Shown here piece by piece: positions 34,664 to 42,769 of a stretch of 64,000 bases of DNA. Where the stretch lies: positions 62,001-126,000 of the forward strand of contig CAKNZJ010000249.1 of assembly GCA_932222125.1 (NCBI GenBank), in the 5' to 3' direction. Position 1 is the first letter of the stretch; each line of letters begins with the position of its first letter. The notes beneath the pieces were generated by a model. It was not told where the DNA came from. It searched no databases and saw only the letters and a list, made by a program, of their open reading frames with translations. The translations under genes and the position numbers were made by a program. The stretch comes from an uncultured Clostridia bacterium. GTDB taxonomy: Bacteria; Bacillota; Clostridia; Oscillospirales; Oscillospiraceae.

Positions 34664-35527
34664 TCATTCCCTGATCCACCGCCCCGTGGCTCCGCAGGGC
34701 AGGGCCAGCCCCGTAGCGGCGACGGGCAGGCCCAACTCGTCGGACACGGTGTGCCCGCCAAATCTCTTTCCGATAATAGTTTGTAAAATATAGGTAAGCA
34801 CCGATGGGGAAAGCCCCGTGGTGTATGAGTTCAGAATGACGAACAGCGGCTCATCGGACAGCACCTCCGCCACCAGTTCCACAAAGGAATAGAGGCTTTC
34901 CTCTAGCTTCCACACCTCTCCGGATGGCCCCCGGCCGTAGGAGGGGGGATCCATGATGATGCCGTCGTATTTGCGTCCCCGGCGGATCTCCCGTTCCACA
35001 AATTTACCGCAGTCGTCCACGATCCAGCGAATGGGCCTGTCCTCCAGGCCGGAGGAGCGGGCGTTGTCCCGAGCCCACTGCACCATGCCCTTGGCTGCGT
35101 CCACATGGCAGACAGAGGCCCCCGCTGCCGCGCAGGCGACGGTGGCTCCGCCAGTGTAGGCAAAAAGGTTGAGGATGCTGACCGGACGGCCTGCATATCG
35201 TATCCGCTCTCGGGCAAAGTCCCAGTTGGCGGCCTGCTCGGGGAACAGCCCAGTATGCTTGAAGTTCATGGGTCCAACATTGAAGGTGAGATCCTGATAG
35301 CGCACCTGCCACCGCTGAGGGACGCTTTTGTCCGCCCACTGGCCACCGCCGGAACTGGATCGGGCATACCGGGCATCGGGATGTGTCCAGCCCCGGTGGA
35401 CCCGAGGTGTATTCCAGATGGCCTGGGGATCGGGCCGCACCAACAGCTGGCTCCCCCAGCGCTCCAACTTTTCGCCCCGGCCGCAGTCCAGTAGCTCGTA
35501 GTCTTTCCAATCAGCGGCTAGCCACAT
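34664..35527 (-). CDS. Class I SAM-dependent methyltransferase (RlmI/RlmK-like)
   Basis: A 287-residue protein. An N-terminal strand-rich part (residues 1-105) precedes a Rossmann methyltransferase fold with motif I LNLFAYTGGATVACAAAGA, acidic loop HVDAAKGMVQWARDN and the catalytic-type motif IIMDPPSYGRG. The DPPSY motif and overall order fit the 23S rRNA cytosine methyltransferase group (RlmI/RlmK/YccW), but the PUA domain of RlmI is absent, so the exact target is open. It is the first gene of the long minus-strand operon, and follows AAGGAGGGG. Confidence 0.82.
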   Translation of the reverse strand: MWLAADWKDYELLDCGRGEKLERWGSQLLVRPDPQAIWNTPRVHRGWTHPDARYARSSSGGGQWADKSVPQRWQVRYQDLTFNVGPMNFKHTGLFPEQAANWDFARERIRYAGRPVSILNLFAYTGGATVACAAAGASVCHVDAAKGMVQWARDNARSSGLEDRPIRWIVDDCGKFVEREIRRGRKYDGIIMDPPSYGRGPSGEVWKLEESLYSFVELVAEVLSDEPLFVILNSYTTGLSPSVLTYILQTIIGKRFGGHTVSDELGLPVAATGLALPCGATGRWIRE

Positions 35528-35568
35528 AACGGCCCCTCCTTGTCCGGGAAATGGAACAGAATTAAATC

Positions 35569-35597
35569 ATTATACTACAGAACAAGGGCATAGTCAA
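35569..35597 (-). promoter_or_regulatory. Promoter of the methyltransferase-ecf-truA operon
   Basis: On the minus strand TTGACT and perfect TATAAT are separated by 17 bases, with a leader of about 35 bases. This is the only strong promoter seen for the genes down to about 26.5 kb. Confidence 0.85.
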
Positions 35598-35676
35598 ATA
35601 AAACCAAGGGGAGAGCAGGGATGGATGATGGCAGGCCGCAGGCAACAAAATTCTTGGGAAAATTCTGTTAAGATCA

Positions 35677-35705
35677 TTGACAAGGCGGGGATAACCGGAT
35701 ATAGT
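35677..35705 (+). promoter_or_regulatory. Promoter of the potABCD operon
   Basis: Perfect TTGACA (35677-35682), 17 bases, TATAGT (35700-35705). The leader of about 115 bases has no clear riboswitch. It diverges from the promoter at 35569-35597; the interval 35528-35828 holds nothing else. Confidence 0.8.
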
Positions 35706-35828
35706 GTATCTCACAATCCGTGAAACCCCCGGACAGGAACACGGGCCCAGCCGCTTACAAGGGCATGTGCCGGAGGGATAAACCGAGGGAGCTGAAATAG
35801 CAAATATAATAGAAATGGGGGAGGATAA

Positions 35829-37028
35829 ATGTCCAAGGAGCTGATCTGTCTGTCGAATTGTGTCATGTCCTATGGGGACGACATTGTGCTCGACCATATC
35901 AACCTTTACATCAAGGACAAGGAGTTTCTCACATTGTTGGGCCCCAGTGGGTGCGGCAAGACGACCACGCTTAGAATTATAGGCGGGTTTTTGCTGCCTA
36001 CCTCTGGGGATATTTTGTTTGATGGGGCAAGGATTAATGATGTGCCGCCCCACAAACGGATGGTGAATACAGTGTTCCAGCGGTATGCGCTGTTTCCGCA
36101 TTTGAACGTGTTTGAGAACGTAGCCTTTGGCCTGCGCATGGGGCAGACACAGATTCAAGAGGTGAAGGGGAAGCAGGTTAGATGTAAGGTGAAGCTCCCG
36201 GAGGAGGAGATTCGCAGCCGGGTATTGGATATGTTGGAGATCGTCAACCTCAAAGGATTTGAAAAGCGGTCCATCTCCGCCCTGTCCGGCGGGCAGCAGC
36301 AGCGGGTGGCCATTGCCCGGGCACTGGTCAACCGGCCAAAGGTGCTGCTGCTGGACGAGCCGCTAGGCGCTTTGGATATGCGTCTGCGCAAGGATATGCA
36401 AAATGAGCTCAAACGTATCCAGCAGGAGATGGGCATCACCTTCATCTATGTCACACACGACCAGGAGGAAGCCCTGGCTATGTCCGACACCGTGGTGGTA
36501 ATGGATGGGGGGCGCATCCAGCAGATCGGCACGCCTGAGGACATTTACAATGAGCCCAAAAACGCATTTGTGGCCGACTTTATCGGGGAGTCCAACATCA
36601 TCGACGGAGTAATGAGAGCCGATGGAGAGGTGGAGATTTTCAACCGGCGCTTCCAATGTCTGGACAAGGGCTTTGCCCCCAACGAGCCAGTGGATGTGGT
36701 GATCCGGCCGGAGGATGTGGATATCGTCGCCGAGGAGCAGGGCCAGCTCAAGGGGACCGTCACATCTGTTACCTTCAAAGGGGTTCACTATGATACCATT
36801 GTAGATTTTTACGGCTTTAAGTGGCTGATTCAGACCACGGATTTTTGCCCAGTGGACAGCCGAATCGGGATCAAAATCGATCCGGACGGCATCCATGTGA
36901 TGAAGAAGAGCCGGTATTCCGGCCTGTTCGGAGACTACTCGTCCTACTCTGAGGAGTACGATGAGATCGGAGACGCGGACTATGATTTTGAGCAGGATGG
37001 GTCCAGGGAGGGTGGAGATGAAGAATAG
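35829..37028 (+). CDS. potA: Spermidine/putrescine ABC transporter ATPase
   Basis: A 399-residue ABC ATPase with Walker A GPSGCGKTT, signature ALSGGQQQRVAIARALVN, Walker B LLLDEPLGALD, the D-loop/H-loop YVTHDQEEALAMSD and a C-terminal TOBE domain (residues 290-365). A short insertion after the Q-loop (GQTQIQEVKGKQVRCKVKLP) and an acidic tail (EEYDEIGDADYDFEQDGS) are extra compared with E. coli PotA. ATG at 35829 is preceded by GGGGGAGG. It overlaps potB by 11 bases. Confidence 0.94.
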   Translation: MSKELICLSNCVMSYGDDIVLDHINLYIKDKEFLTLLGPSGCGKTTTLRIIGGFLLPTSGDILFDGARINDVPPHKRMVNTVFQRYALFPHLNVFENVAFGLRMGQTQIQEVKGKQVRCKVKLPEEEIRSRVLDMLEIVNLKGFEKRSISALSGGQQQRVAIARALVNRPKVLLLDEPLGALDMRLRKDMQNELKRIQQEMGITFIYVTHDQEEALAMSDTVVVMDGGRIQQIGTPEDIYNEPKNAFVADFIGESNIIDGVMRADGEVEIFNRRFQCLDKGFAPNEPVDVVIRPEDVDIVAEEQGQLKGTVTSVTFKGVHYDTIVDFYGFKWLIQTTDFCPVDSRIGIKIDPDGIHVMKKSRYSGLFGDYSSYSEEYDEIGDADYDFEQDGSREGGDEE

Positions 37029-37872
37029 ACGCTCCCTGTTTGCCATCCCCTATGTGATTTGGCTGGCGCTGCTAGTGGTGGTGCCCATTGTCATCATGAC
37101 TGTATACTCCTTTACCACCGCCGATGGGGTGGCCACCCTGGAGCATTTTGTGGGCATGAACGCCTATGCTGGGGTATTTCTCCGCTCGTTTCAGCTTGCG
37201 CTTATCGCCACCTTAATCAGCCTTCTAATCGGCTATCCCGTGTCCTATCTGATGGCCAGGGAGGGTCCCGGCTTCCAGCGGGTAGCCATGGCCCTGATTA
37301 TGCTGCCGATGTGGATGAACTTTTTGCTGCGGACCTACTCCTGGATGTCAATTTTGGAGAACAATGGATTGCTCAACCAGCTGTTGGCCGCCGTTGGGGT
37401 GTTCGATCTCATCAACGCCCTCACTGGTTCGGATATCCAATATTTTCAGATGATCCGCACCCCTGGGGCGGTAGTGCTTGGTATGGTGTATAATTATCTG
37501 CCCTTCATGATTTTGCCTATCTACTCCGTGCTGGTGAAGCTGGACAACTCCCTGTTGGAGGCGGCTCAGGATCTTGGGGCCAGTACGGTGGATACCTTCC
37601 GCCGGGTTATCCTGCCTCTATCCCTGCCCGGCGTGCTGTCCGGAGTGACTATGGTATTTGTCCCTTCTGTGTCCACCTTTGCCATCTCGCGTCTGCTGGG
37701 GGGAGGCACTCAGATGATGCTGGGCGACCTCATTGAGAATCAATTCTTAGGCGGGGCCTATAACCCCCATCTGGGGGCTGCCATCGCCATGGTGATGATG
37801 GTGATTGTCGTGGTGTGCATGGCGGTTATGAAACACTTTGGCGAGGGCGAAGAACAGGCGGTGATGTTATGA
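37018..37872 (+). CDS. potB: Spermidine/putrescine ABC transporter permease PotB
   Basis: A 284-residue permease with six membrane helices and the EAA loop LLEAAQDLGASTVDTFRRVI, which contacts the ATPase. The N terminus (FAIPYVIWLALLVVVPIVIM) and GLLNQLL, FLLRTYSWMSILE are typical of PotB. The start is ATG 37018 behind GGGAGGG, and the stop overlaps the potCD start (ATGA). Confidence 0.95.
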   Translation: MKNRRSLFAIPYVIWLALLVVVPIVIMTVYSFTTADGVATLEHFVGMNAYAGVFLRSFQLALIATLISLLIGYPVSYLMAREGPGFQRVAMALIMLPMWMNFLLRTYSWMSILENNGLLNQLLAAVGVFDLINALTGSDIQYFQMIRTPGAVVLGMVYNYLPFMILPIYSVLVKLDNSLLEAAQDLGASTVDTFRRVILPLSLPGVLSGVTMVFVPSVSTFAISRLLGGGTQMMLGDLIENQFLGGAYNPHLGAAIAMVMMVIVVVCMAVMKHFGEGEEQAVML

Positions 37873-39878
37873 GGCAGCGCAGCCGCATAGGAAGCCGCTT
37901 GATCATTGGGCTGGTATTCCTGTTTTTATATCTGCCCATCTTTCTGCTGATCATATTCTCTTTTAATCGGGGAGACAGCAGCGTGGTGTGGCGGGGATTT
38001 TCCTTTCATTGGTATGCGAAGCTGTTCCAAAACCGCCTGATTATGGAGAGTGTCTATACTACTCTGCTGGTGTCCCTGCTGGCCACAGCCATATCCACCG
38101 TTGTGGGCACCTTTGCCTCCATTGGTGTGTACAGCCTGACCCGGCGCTGGCGGGATCCGATTTTAGTGGTCAATGACATTCCCATGATGAACGCAGATAT
38201 TGTCACCGGTGTATCCCTGTGTCTGTTTTTTGTGGCCTTTTTTCAAGGCTGGGGGAGCTTTGCCCAGTGGTTCAACTCTGTGCAGGGGCTGGTGGAGCTG
38301 CCTGTGCGCCTCACGCTGGGACTGGGCACGCTGCTGCTGGCTCATGTGGCTTTTAACATCCCCTATGTCATTTTAAATGTGGCCCCCAAGCTGCGGCGGA
38401 TGGACAAGAACCTGGTAGATGCCGCTCAGGACTTGGGCTGCACCTGGATGCAGGCTTTTTATAAGGTCATTCTGCCTGAGATTAAACCAGGCATTGTATC
38501 GGGAGCGCTCATTGCGTTCACCATGTCGGTGGACGACTTTGTGATTTCCTATTTTACGGCGGGTTCATCCACTTCTACCCTGGCCATGGCAATTTACGGT
38601 ATGGCCCGTCGGCGGATTACACCGGAGATCAACGCGGTATCCACCCTGCTGTTTTTGGCGGTGCTGATTCTGCTGGTGGTGAACAATCTCCGAGAGGCCC
38701 GGTTGGAGCGGCTGGCCCAGCAACAGCCTATACACCAGCCCCGGCGGCCCGATATTGTGGAGCGGCTGGCCCAAGGGGCGGCGACTGTGAGGGGGCGGTG
38801 GCTGCGCCGGGGGGTAGCGTTGGCCATGGCCTGTGTATTTGTAGTGGTGGTGTGCCTGTTATCTGCCGCAACCGGTGCCCAGCCAGTGGTGAATGTGTGC
38901 AGCTGGGGGGAGTACATCGCCCCTGAACTCATTGAACAATTTGAGCAGGAAACGGGCATCAGGGTCAACTATCAGACCACTGATTCCAATGAGACGCTGT
39001 ATTCCCTGCTGAAAAGCGGTGGGGCGGACTACGACGTGGTGGTGCCCTCTGACTACATGATTTCCCAACTCATTGAGGAAAATATGCTGGAAGAGCTGAA
39101 CTATAACAATATCCCCAACTTCAGCCTGATTGACGACCGGTTCAAGAACCTGTCCTATGACCCAGAGAACAAGTACACGGTTCCATATACCTGGGGTACT
39201 GTTGGACTGATCTATAATACCACTATGGTGAAGGAGGAGATCACCAGCTGGTCGGCCTTGTACAGCGATGAGTATGCCGACAATGTACTGTTGATCAACA
39301 ACTCCCGAGACGCGCTGGGTATTGCGCTGATCTACCTGGGATATTCAGTGAACACCACCGATGAAGAAGAGATCCGCGAGGCATATAGACTCATTGCAGA
39401 CGCCAACAGGCGGGGCGTGTTCCAGGCCAGGGTAATGGATGAGGTGTTCCAGTACATGGAGGGGGGAAACGCCGCCATTGGCACATATTATGCCGGTGAC
39501 TATCTCACCATGCTGGAAAACAACGAGGACTTGGCCTTTGTGGTGCCTGAGGAGGGGTCTAACTGGTTTGTAGACGCCATGTGTGTGCTGAGAGACGCGC
39601 CCCACAAGGAGGAGGCGGAGAAGTGGATCAACTTTATCGCCTCCACTGAGGCGAATCTGGCCAACATGGACGAAATCTGGTATGCCTCTCCCAACCGGGA
39701 GGCATTGGAGCAATATCCCGCCTACTATGAGGAGAAATATGAGGAGCCGCTGGATATGGAATTCTATGAGATCATGGCCGCTCCCCAGGAGGTACTGGAC
39801 CGGTGTGAGGCCTATTTGGTGCTGCCATCTGAGATTCGTACCCTCTACAATGACCTGTGGATTCAGCTGGGTGCTTAA
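37869..39878 (+). CDS. potCD: PotC permease fused to PotD polyamine-binding protein
   Basis: A 669-residue fusion. Residues 1-285 are PotC: six helices, IPMMNADIVTGVSLCLFFVA, EAA loop LVDAAQDLGCTWMQAFYKVI and FTMSVDDFVISYFT. A charged cytoplasmic linker (residues 270-315, REARLERLAQQQPIHQPRRP) leads to one more helix (about 317-338) and then PotD: VVNVCSWGEYIAPELIEQFE, TGIRVNYQTTDSNETLYSLL, YDVVVPSDYMI, VPYTWGTVGLIYN, YYAGDYL and the C-terminal EWIQLGA-like end WIQLGA. The binding protein is thus tethered by a membrane helix rather than a lipid anchor. No frameshift is seen; this fused form is known in some Firmicutes. Confidence 0.94.
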   Translation: MRQRSRIGSRLIIGLVFLFLYLPIFLLIIFSFNRGDSSVVWRGFSFHWYAKLFQNRLIMESVYTTLLVSLLATAISTVVGTFASIGVYSLTRRWRDPILVVNDIPMMNADIVTGVSLCLFFVAFFQGWGSFAQWFNSVQGLVELPVRLTLGLGTLLLAHVAFNIPYVILNVAPKLRRMDKNLVDAAQDLGCTWMQAFYKVILPEIKPGIVSGALIAFTMSVDDFVISYFTAGSSTSTLAMAIYGMARRRITPEINAVSTLLFLAVLILLVVNNLREARLERLAQQQPIHQPRRPDIVERLAQGAATVRGRWLRRGVALAMACVFVVVVCLLSAATGAQPVVNVCSWGEYIAPELIEQFEQETGIRVNYQTTDSNETLYSLLKSGGADYDVVVPSDYMISQLIEENMLEELNYNNIPNFSLIDDRFKNLSYDPENKYTVPYTWGTVGLIYNTTMVKEEITSWSALYSDEYADNVLLINNSRDALGIALIYLGYSVNTTDEEEIREAYRLIADANRRGVFQARVMDEVFQYMEGGNAAIGTYYAGDYLTMLENNEDLAFVVPEEGSNWFVDAMCVLRDAPHKEEAEKWINFIASTEANLANMDEIWYASPNREALEQYPAYYEEKYEEPLDMEFYEIMAAPQEVLDRCEAYLVLPSEIRTLYNDLWIQLGA

Positions 39879-39935
39879 GTAAGCAAACAGCGCGGGATGG
39901 ACGGACGGCACGTTCCGAAAATAGCTGGTGATATA

Positions 39936-39971
39936 GAAAACGGCGCGGCCTACAGAGGCCGCGCCGTTTTC
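39936..39971. terminator. Bidirectional terminator between potCD and the tlpA operon
   Basis: A perfect 15-bp stem (GAAAACGGCGCGGCC) with a six-base loop, AAAA on the left and TTTT on the right. Confidence 0.92.
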
Positions 39972-40023
39972 CTGCTTTGCTCTCATAGCTGGGTAAAAAA
40001 TCAATTGGTTTGAATGGGGTGCG

Positions 40024-40590
40024 TTATTCCCGGATCAGCGAGATGCCTTTATCCAGGGATTGAGGGCTTAACATGCCCGTGGCGTATGTCACAAGATTGC
40101 CGTGCTTATCGATAAAAAGGGTAAGGGGCAGAGAAGAAACGCCATAGGCATTTGCCGCATTTCCTTGTGTGTCAAACAGCACGGGAAAGGTGTAGCCCTC
40201 CTCTTTGATCAGCTCTTTTGCCGCTGTCAGGGACTCCCGATCACTGGTTGTCATATTGACCATCAAAAACTGCACGTCCGTATTCTCCTGATAGGCCGCT
40301 TCGAAATGGGGCATCTCTGCTTTGCAGGGCGGACACCAGCTCGCCCAAAAGTTGAGAACGATGGGCTTGCCAAAATAGTGGGAGAGTCTGACTTGTGTGC
40401 CGCCATCGTCCACAACGGTGAAGTCGGGAGCGGCATAACTCTGGGTTGATTCCGGCGTATTGCGTTCAGTCTGGCCGGCCAGAAGGTTGGGTGAGTAGTC
40501 CTCGGTCAAGAACTGATACAAGAGGTATGCGCCCACAAAGAGCGCCATAACCAAAAGGATACCGGAAATCCATAAAATGTACTTTTTCAT
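40024..40590 (-). CDS. TlpA/ResA-like thioredoxin-fold protein, membrane-anchored
   Basis: A 188-residue protein with an N-terminal anchor (residues 3-25, KYILWISGILLVMALFVGAY) and an extracytoplasmic thioredoxin fold with the redox motif FWASWCPPCKAEMPHFE near residue 85 and the cis-proline loop SSLPLTLF. It should reduce disulfides outside the membrane, taking electrons from the CcdA protein encoded just upstream. ATG at 40590 follows AAGGGTGG; GTG at 40599 is possible. It is last in the rhodanese-ccdA-tlpA operon. Confidence 0.92.
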   Translation of the reverse strand: MKKYILWISGILLVMALFVGAYLLYQFLTEDYSPNLLAGQTERNTPESTQSYAAPDFTVVDDGGTQVRLSHYFGKPIVLNFWASWCPPCKAEMPHFEAAYQENTDVQFLMVNMTTSDRESLTAAKELIKEEGYTFPVLFDTQGNAANAYGVSSLPLTLFIDKHGNLVTYATGMLSPQSLDKGISLIRE

Positions 40591-40601
40591 ATATACCACC
40601 C

Positions 40602-41264
40602 TTAAGATAAAAGGCTAAGAAACTTGCCGAGAAGTCCGCTCATCATTAAAATGCCAACCAAGACCAGCAGCGAACCACTGAGGAGATTGATCAAGTTGTA
40701 ATTTCTTTTTATAAACTGAACGGCATTTTTTAATTTGTCAATGAGCACCGCGCTGATGATAAACGGAATGCCTAAGCCCAAGGAGTATACAAGCAGCATC
40801 ACCACGCCGGTGAGGACATGTCCCTGCTGTGAAGCCAACATGAGCGCAGAGCCGAGAAATGCGCCGACACAAGGAGTCCAGCCAATAGAAAATACCATTC
40901 CGAACAGCAGGGAGGAGAAAAAACCGAGATTTTGCTGACTTACAGAGCTGCCCATTCCTTTAAATAGCTGGAATTTCAATACACCAAGGAAATTCAGGCC
41001 GAAAAGAACTACAATAGCACCAGTAATCACATTGGTGGCAGTCTGATACTCTCTCAAAAATCCGCCAACTGTTCCGGCCAGTGCGCCCATCGCAATAAAA
41101 ACAAGGGTAAAGCCTGTGACAAAACCAATGGCATTTGTCAGTGTTTTGCACACAGACCGCTGGCTCCCTCCGGCAAAATAGGACACATAAATAGGGAGCA
41201 TAGGCAGCAGGCAGGGAGAGATAAAGGTGATAATTCCTTCTAAAAAGACGATAAAGTATTGCAT
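40602..41264 (-). CDS. ccdA: CcdA-type thiol-electron transporter
   Basis: A 220-residue protein with six membrane helices. The two buried cysteines lie in ISPCLLPMLPIYVSYFAGG (near residue 18) and GWTPCVGAFLGSALMLA (near residue 135), the standard CcdA/DsbD-beta pair that carries reducing equivalents from cytoplasmic thioredoxin to TlpA-type partners. The tlpA gene follows after 11 bases, and a thioredoxin is encoded at 45.1 kb. Confidence 0.93.
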   Translation of the reverse strand: MQYFIVFLEGIITFISPCLLPMLPIYVSYFAGGSQRSVCKTLTNAIGFVTGFTLVFIAMGALAGTVGGFLREYQTATNVITGAIVVLFGLNFLGVLKFQLFKGMGSSVSQQNLGFFSSLLFGMVFSIGWTPCVGAFLGSALMLASQQGHVLTGVVMLLVYSLGLGIPFIISAVLIDKLKNAVQFIKRNYNLINLLSGSLLVLVGILMMSGLLGKFLSLLS

Positions 41265-41275
41265 AATTGGCTACT

Positions 41276-41590
41276 TTACACCGTTGGCCCTCTGTAGGTG
41301 GCGATTCCACCGATATTGGATGCCTGATGATATCCATTTACCTTGAGAAACCGTTCGGCATCGGCGCTTCTGGCGCCACTGAGGCAATAGACAAAAATAG
41401 GCGTGTTTTTATCGGGAATCTTGTCCGCAATATCGGCCAGCTCATGCATGGGGATATTGATGCTGCCGTCAATGTGATAGTTATCATATTCCTCTTTTGT
41501 GCGCACGTCCAGCAGAACGGCCCCATTAGTGGCCTTCCAATCCTCGACGCCTTGGTTGATGTCTTTTCGGACAAACAAGTTAAATAACAT
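41276..41590 (-). CDS. Single-domain rhodanese
   Basis: A 104-residue protein with LLDVRTKEEYDNYHIDGSIN near residue 26, the active cysteine in VYCLSGARSADAE near residue 70 and NIGGIATYRG near the end. It should carry a persulfide. It is first in the operon with ccdA and tlpA, 11 bases upstream of ccdA, behind AGAAAGGA. The CRP-like box at 41652-41666 governs this operon. Confidence 0.92.
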   Translation of the reverse strand: MLFNLFVRKDINQGVEDWKATNGAVLLDVRTKEEYDNYHIDGSINIPMHELADIADKIPDKNTPIFVYCLSGARSADAERFLKVNGYHQASNIGGIATYRGPTV

Positions 41591-41624
41591 GGTTTGTCAC
41601 GTCCTTTCTTTTGATTACTGAAAG

Positions 41625-41666
41625 ATTATATCAGCGGGGCATCTAAAAAACTGTAACTTAGTCACA
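41625..41666 (-). promoter_or_regulatory. Class II CRP-type promoter of the rhodanese-ccdA-tlpA operon
   Basis: On the minus strand TGTGAC-TAA-GTTACA (41666-41652) is centred 29 bases before the first T of a perfect TATAAT (41630-41625), that is near -41. There is no good -35 box, as expected for an activator-dependent promoter. The same arrangement occurs at 46312-46353. Confidence 0.72.
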
Positions 41667-41667
41667 T

Positions 41668-41693
41668 AAAAAAGCACCCACTGGTTTGAGTGC
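41668..41693 (-). terminator. Terminator of the desulfoferrodoxin gene
   Basis: On the minus strand GCACTC pairs with GGGTGC around an eight-base loop, followed by TTTTTT. It abuts the CRP-type box of the next operon. Confidence 0.6.
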
Positions 41694-41862
41694 CATTGTT
41701 AGCGGAGAAATGAAGGTAGTACATCTGCAGATGTCCTGATTGCCGATATGTAATCCATCTCAAAGCCTCTAGCCAGACTACGCACCGATCCAAAATGTAT
41801 ATATTTATTGCATTCAGAAACGAAGTGCATCAAGTGGATGATTGATAAATATCCAATATAGG

Positions 41863-41901
41863 AGAGGTTAGGCTGCACAGAAATGCAGCCTAACCTCTTT
41901 T
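41863..41901. terminator. 15-bp hairpin in the rhodanese/dfx interval
   Basis: AGAGGTTAGGCTGCA pairs perfectly with TGCAGCCTAACCTCT around a six-base loop, with TTT on the plus side. No plus-strand gene precedes it. The interval 41694-41981 holds no gene otherwise; the hairpin may protect or end the dfx transcript. Confidence 0.6.
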
Positions 41902-41981
41902 GGTCCCGCTTATTCGTCGTTTCCTTTCTCTGCTAAGAATACTACACATTTGAGTGGGGGTGTTTTTACCAAGCGCTAGCT

Positions 41982-42371
41982 TCAATGGGATGAAATATCA
42001 GCCTTCCATAGACCGTGGAGATTGCAATACGCATACGCTGCCACGGGCTGTTCGTTGGATAGGGCAAAAGTCACAACCGGCGCATCACCCGCTTTGAGAC
42101 ACTTGCGCTGACCGCCTTGGTCGGTCTGAAGATATACCCACAGAATGCTGTGCTCCTTCTCCATCGGGTGAGTCACCGATCCCACATCCACCTTGACGGT
42201 AGCGCCATCAACGGTGACAACGGGGATATGTTTTTCCTGGCTGGCTTCCACAGTGCCGGGCTCCAGTTTTACCATCTTTTGACCGCAGCACAGGATGGGC
42301 ACACCGGCATCGTGGATCATTTCGATCAGATTCCCGCAATGCTCACAGATATAAAAGCTGCTTTCACACAT
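41982..42371 (-). CDS. dfx: Desulfoferrodoxin (superoxide reductase)
   Basis: A 129-residue protein with the desulforedoxin-type N terminus (FYICEHCGN and LCCGQKM cysteines for the rubredoxin-like iron) and the neelaredoxin catalytic domain (KHIPVV, THPMEKEHSILWVYLQT histidines, AYAYCNLHGLWKA with the Cys/His ligands of the square-pyramidal iron). It reduces superoxide to peroxide without releasing oxygen, a standard anaerobe defence. ATG at 42371 follows GGGAGGAG. It is a single-gene unit inside the redox island. Confidence 0.95.
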   Translation of the reverse strand: MCESSFYICEHCGNLIEMIHDAGVPILCCGQKMVKLEPGTVEASQEKHIPVVTVDGATVKVDVGSVTHPMEKEHSILWVYLQTDQGGQRKCLKAGDAPVVTFALSNEQPVAAYAYCNLHGLWKADISSH

Positions 42372-42769
42372 AATTTTCTCCTCCCATTATTTTCATTTGA
42401 GTATATATTATGTGCCCGTCGTGGGCTTTTTTTTCATCCTTTATAAAAATTTTTGTAAACCTTGCGCGTGATATGTTTCTGCAAACAGGTATGAATATCT
42501 TTCCGGGGGTGTTTAAGCAATTCATTTTATAAAATTGCGCAGGTTTGAATCCGGCAATATAAAAGGGAAAAGGGATACACGGCGGACAATATTGAAGTAA
42601 TTGACGTATGCTATGAATGATGATAGCATAGCAAATTAGGATCATTGACGACAAAGCGGGTGGGCAAGGAGCACCCACTGAAACAGCTATGTCAAACTGG
42701 ATGCCCGTGGCTTCCGAGGGAAAAATAGGCCACCCCAAATCTTATCAGCGCAGGTATGGCCAGGATTAC
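42372..42769 (-). promoter_or_regulatory. dfx upstream region with a 20-bp palindrome
   Basis: A -10-like TATACT lies at about 42398-42403 (minus strand). TTTATAAAAA-TTTTTGTAAA (42440-42459) is a near-perfect 20-bp palindrome centred some 45 bases before that box; it differs from the TGTGAC boxes of the island, so a second regulator such as a Fur/PerR-type protein is possible. The remainder up to the flavoprotein gene contains a weak GTGGG/CCCAC hairpin (about 42660-42680) and no gene. Confidence 0.45.
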
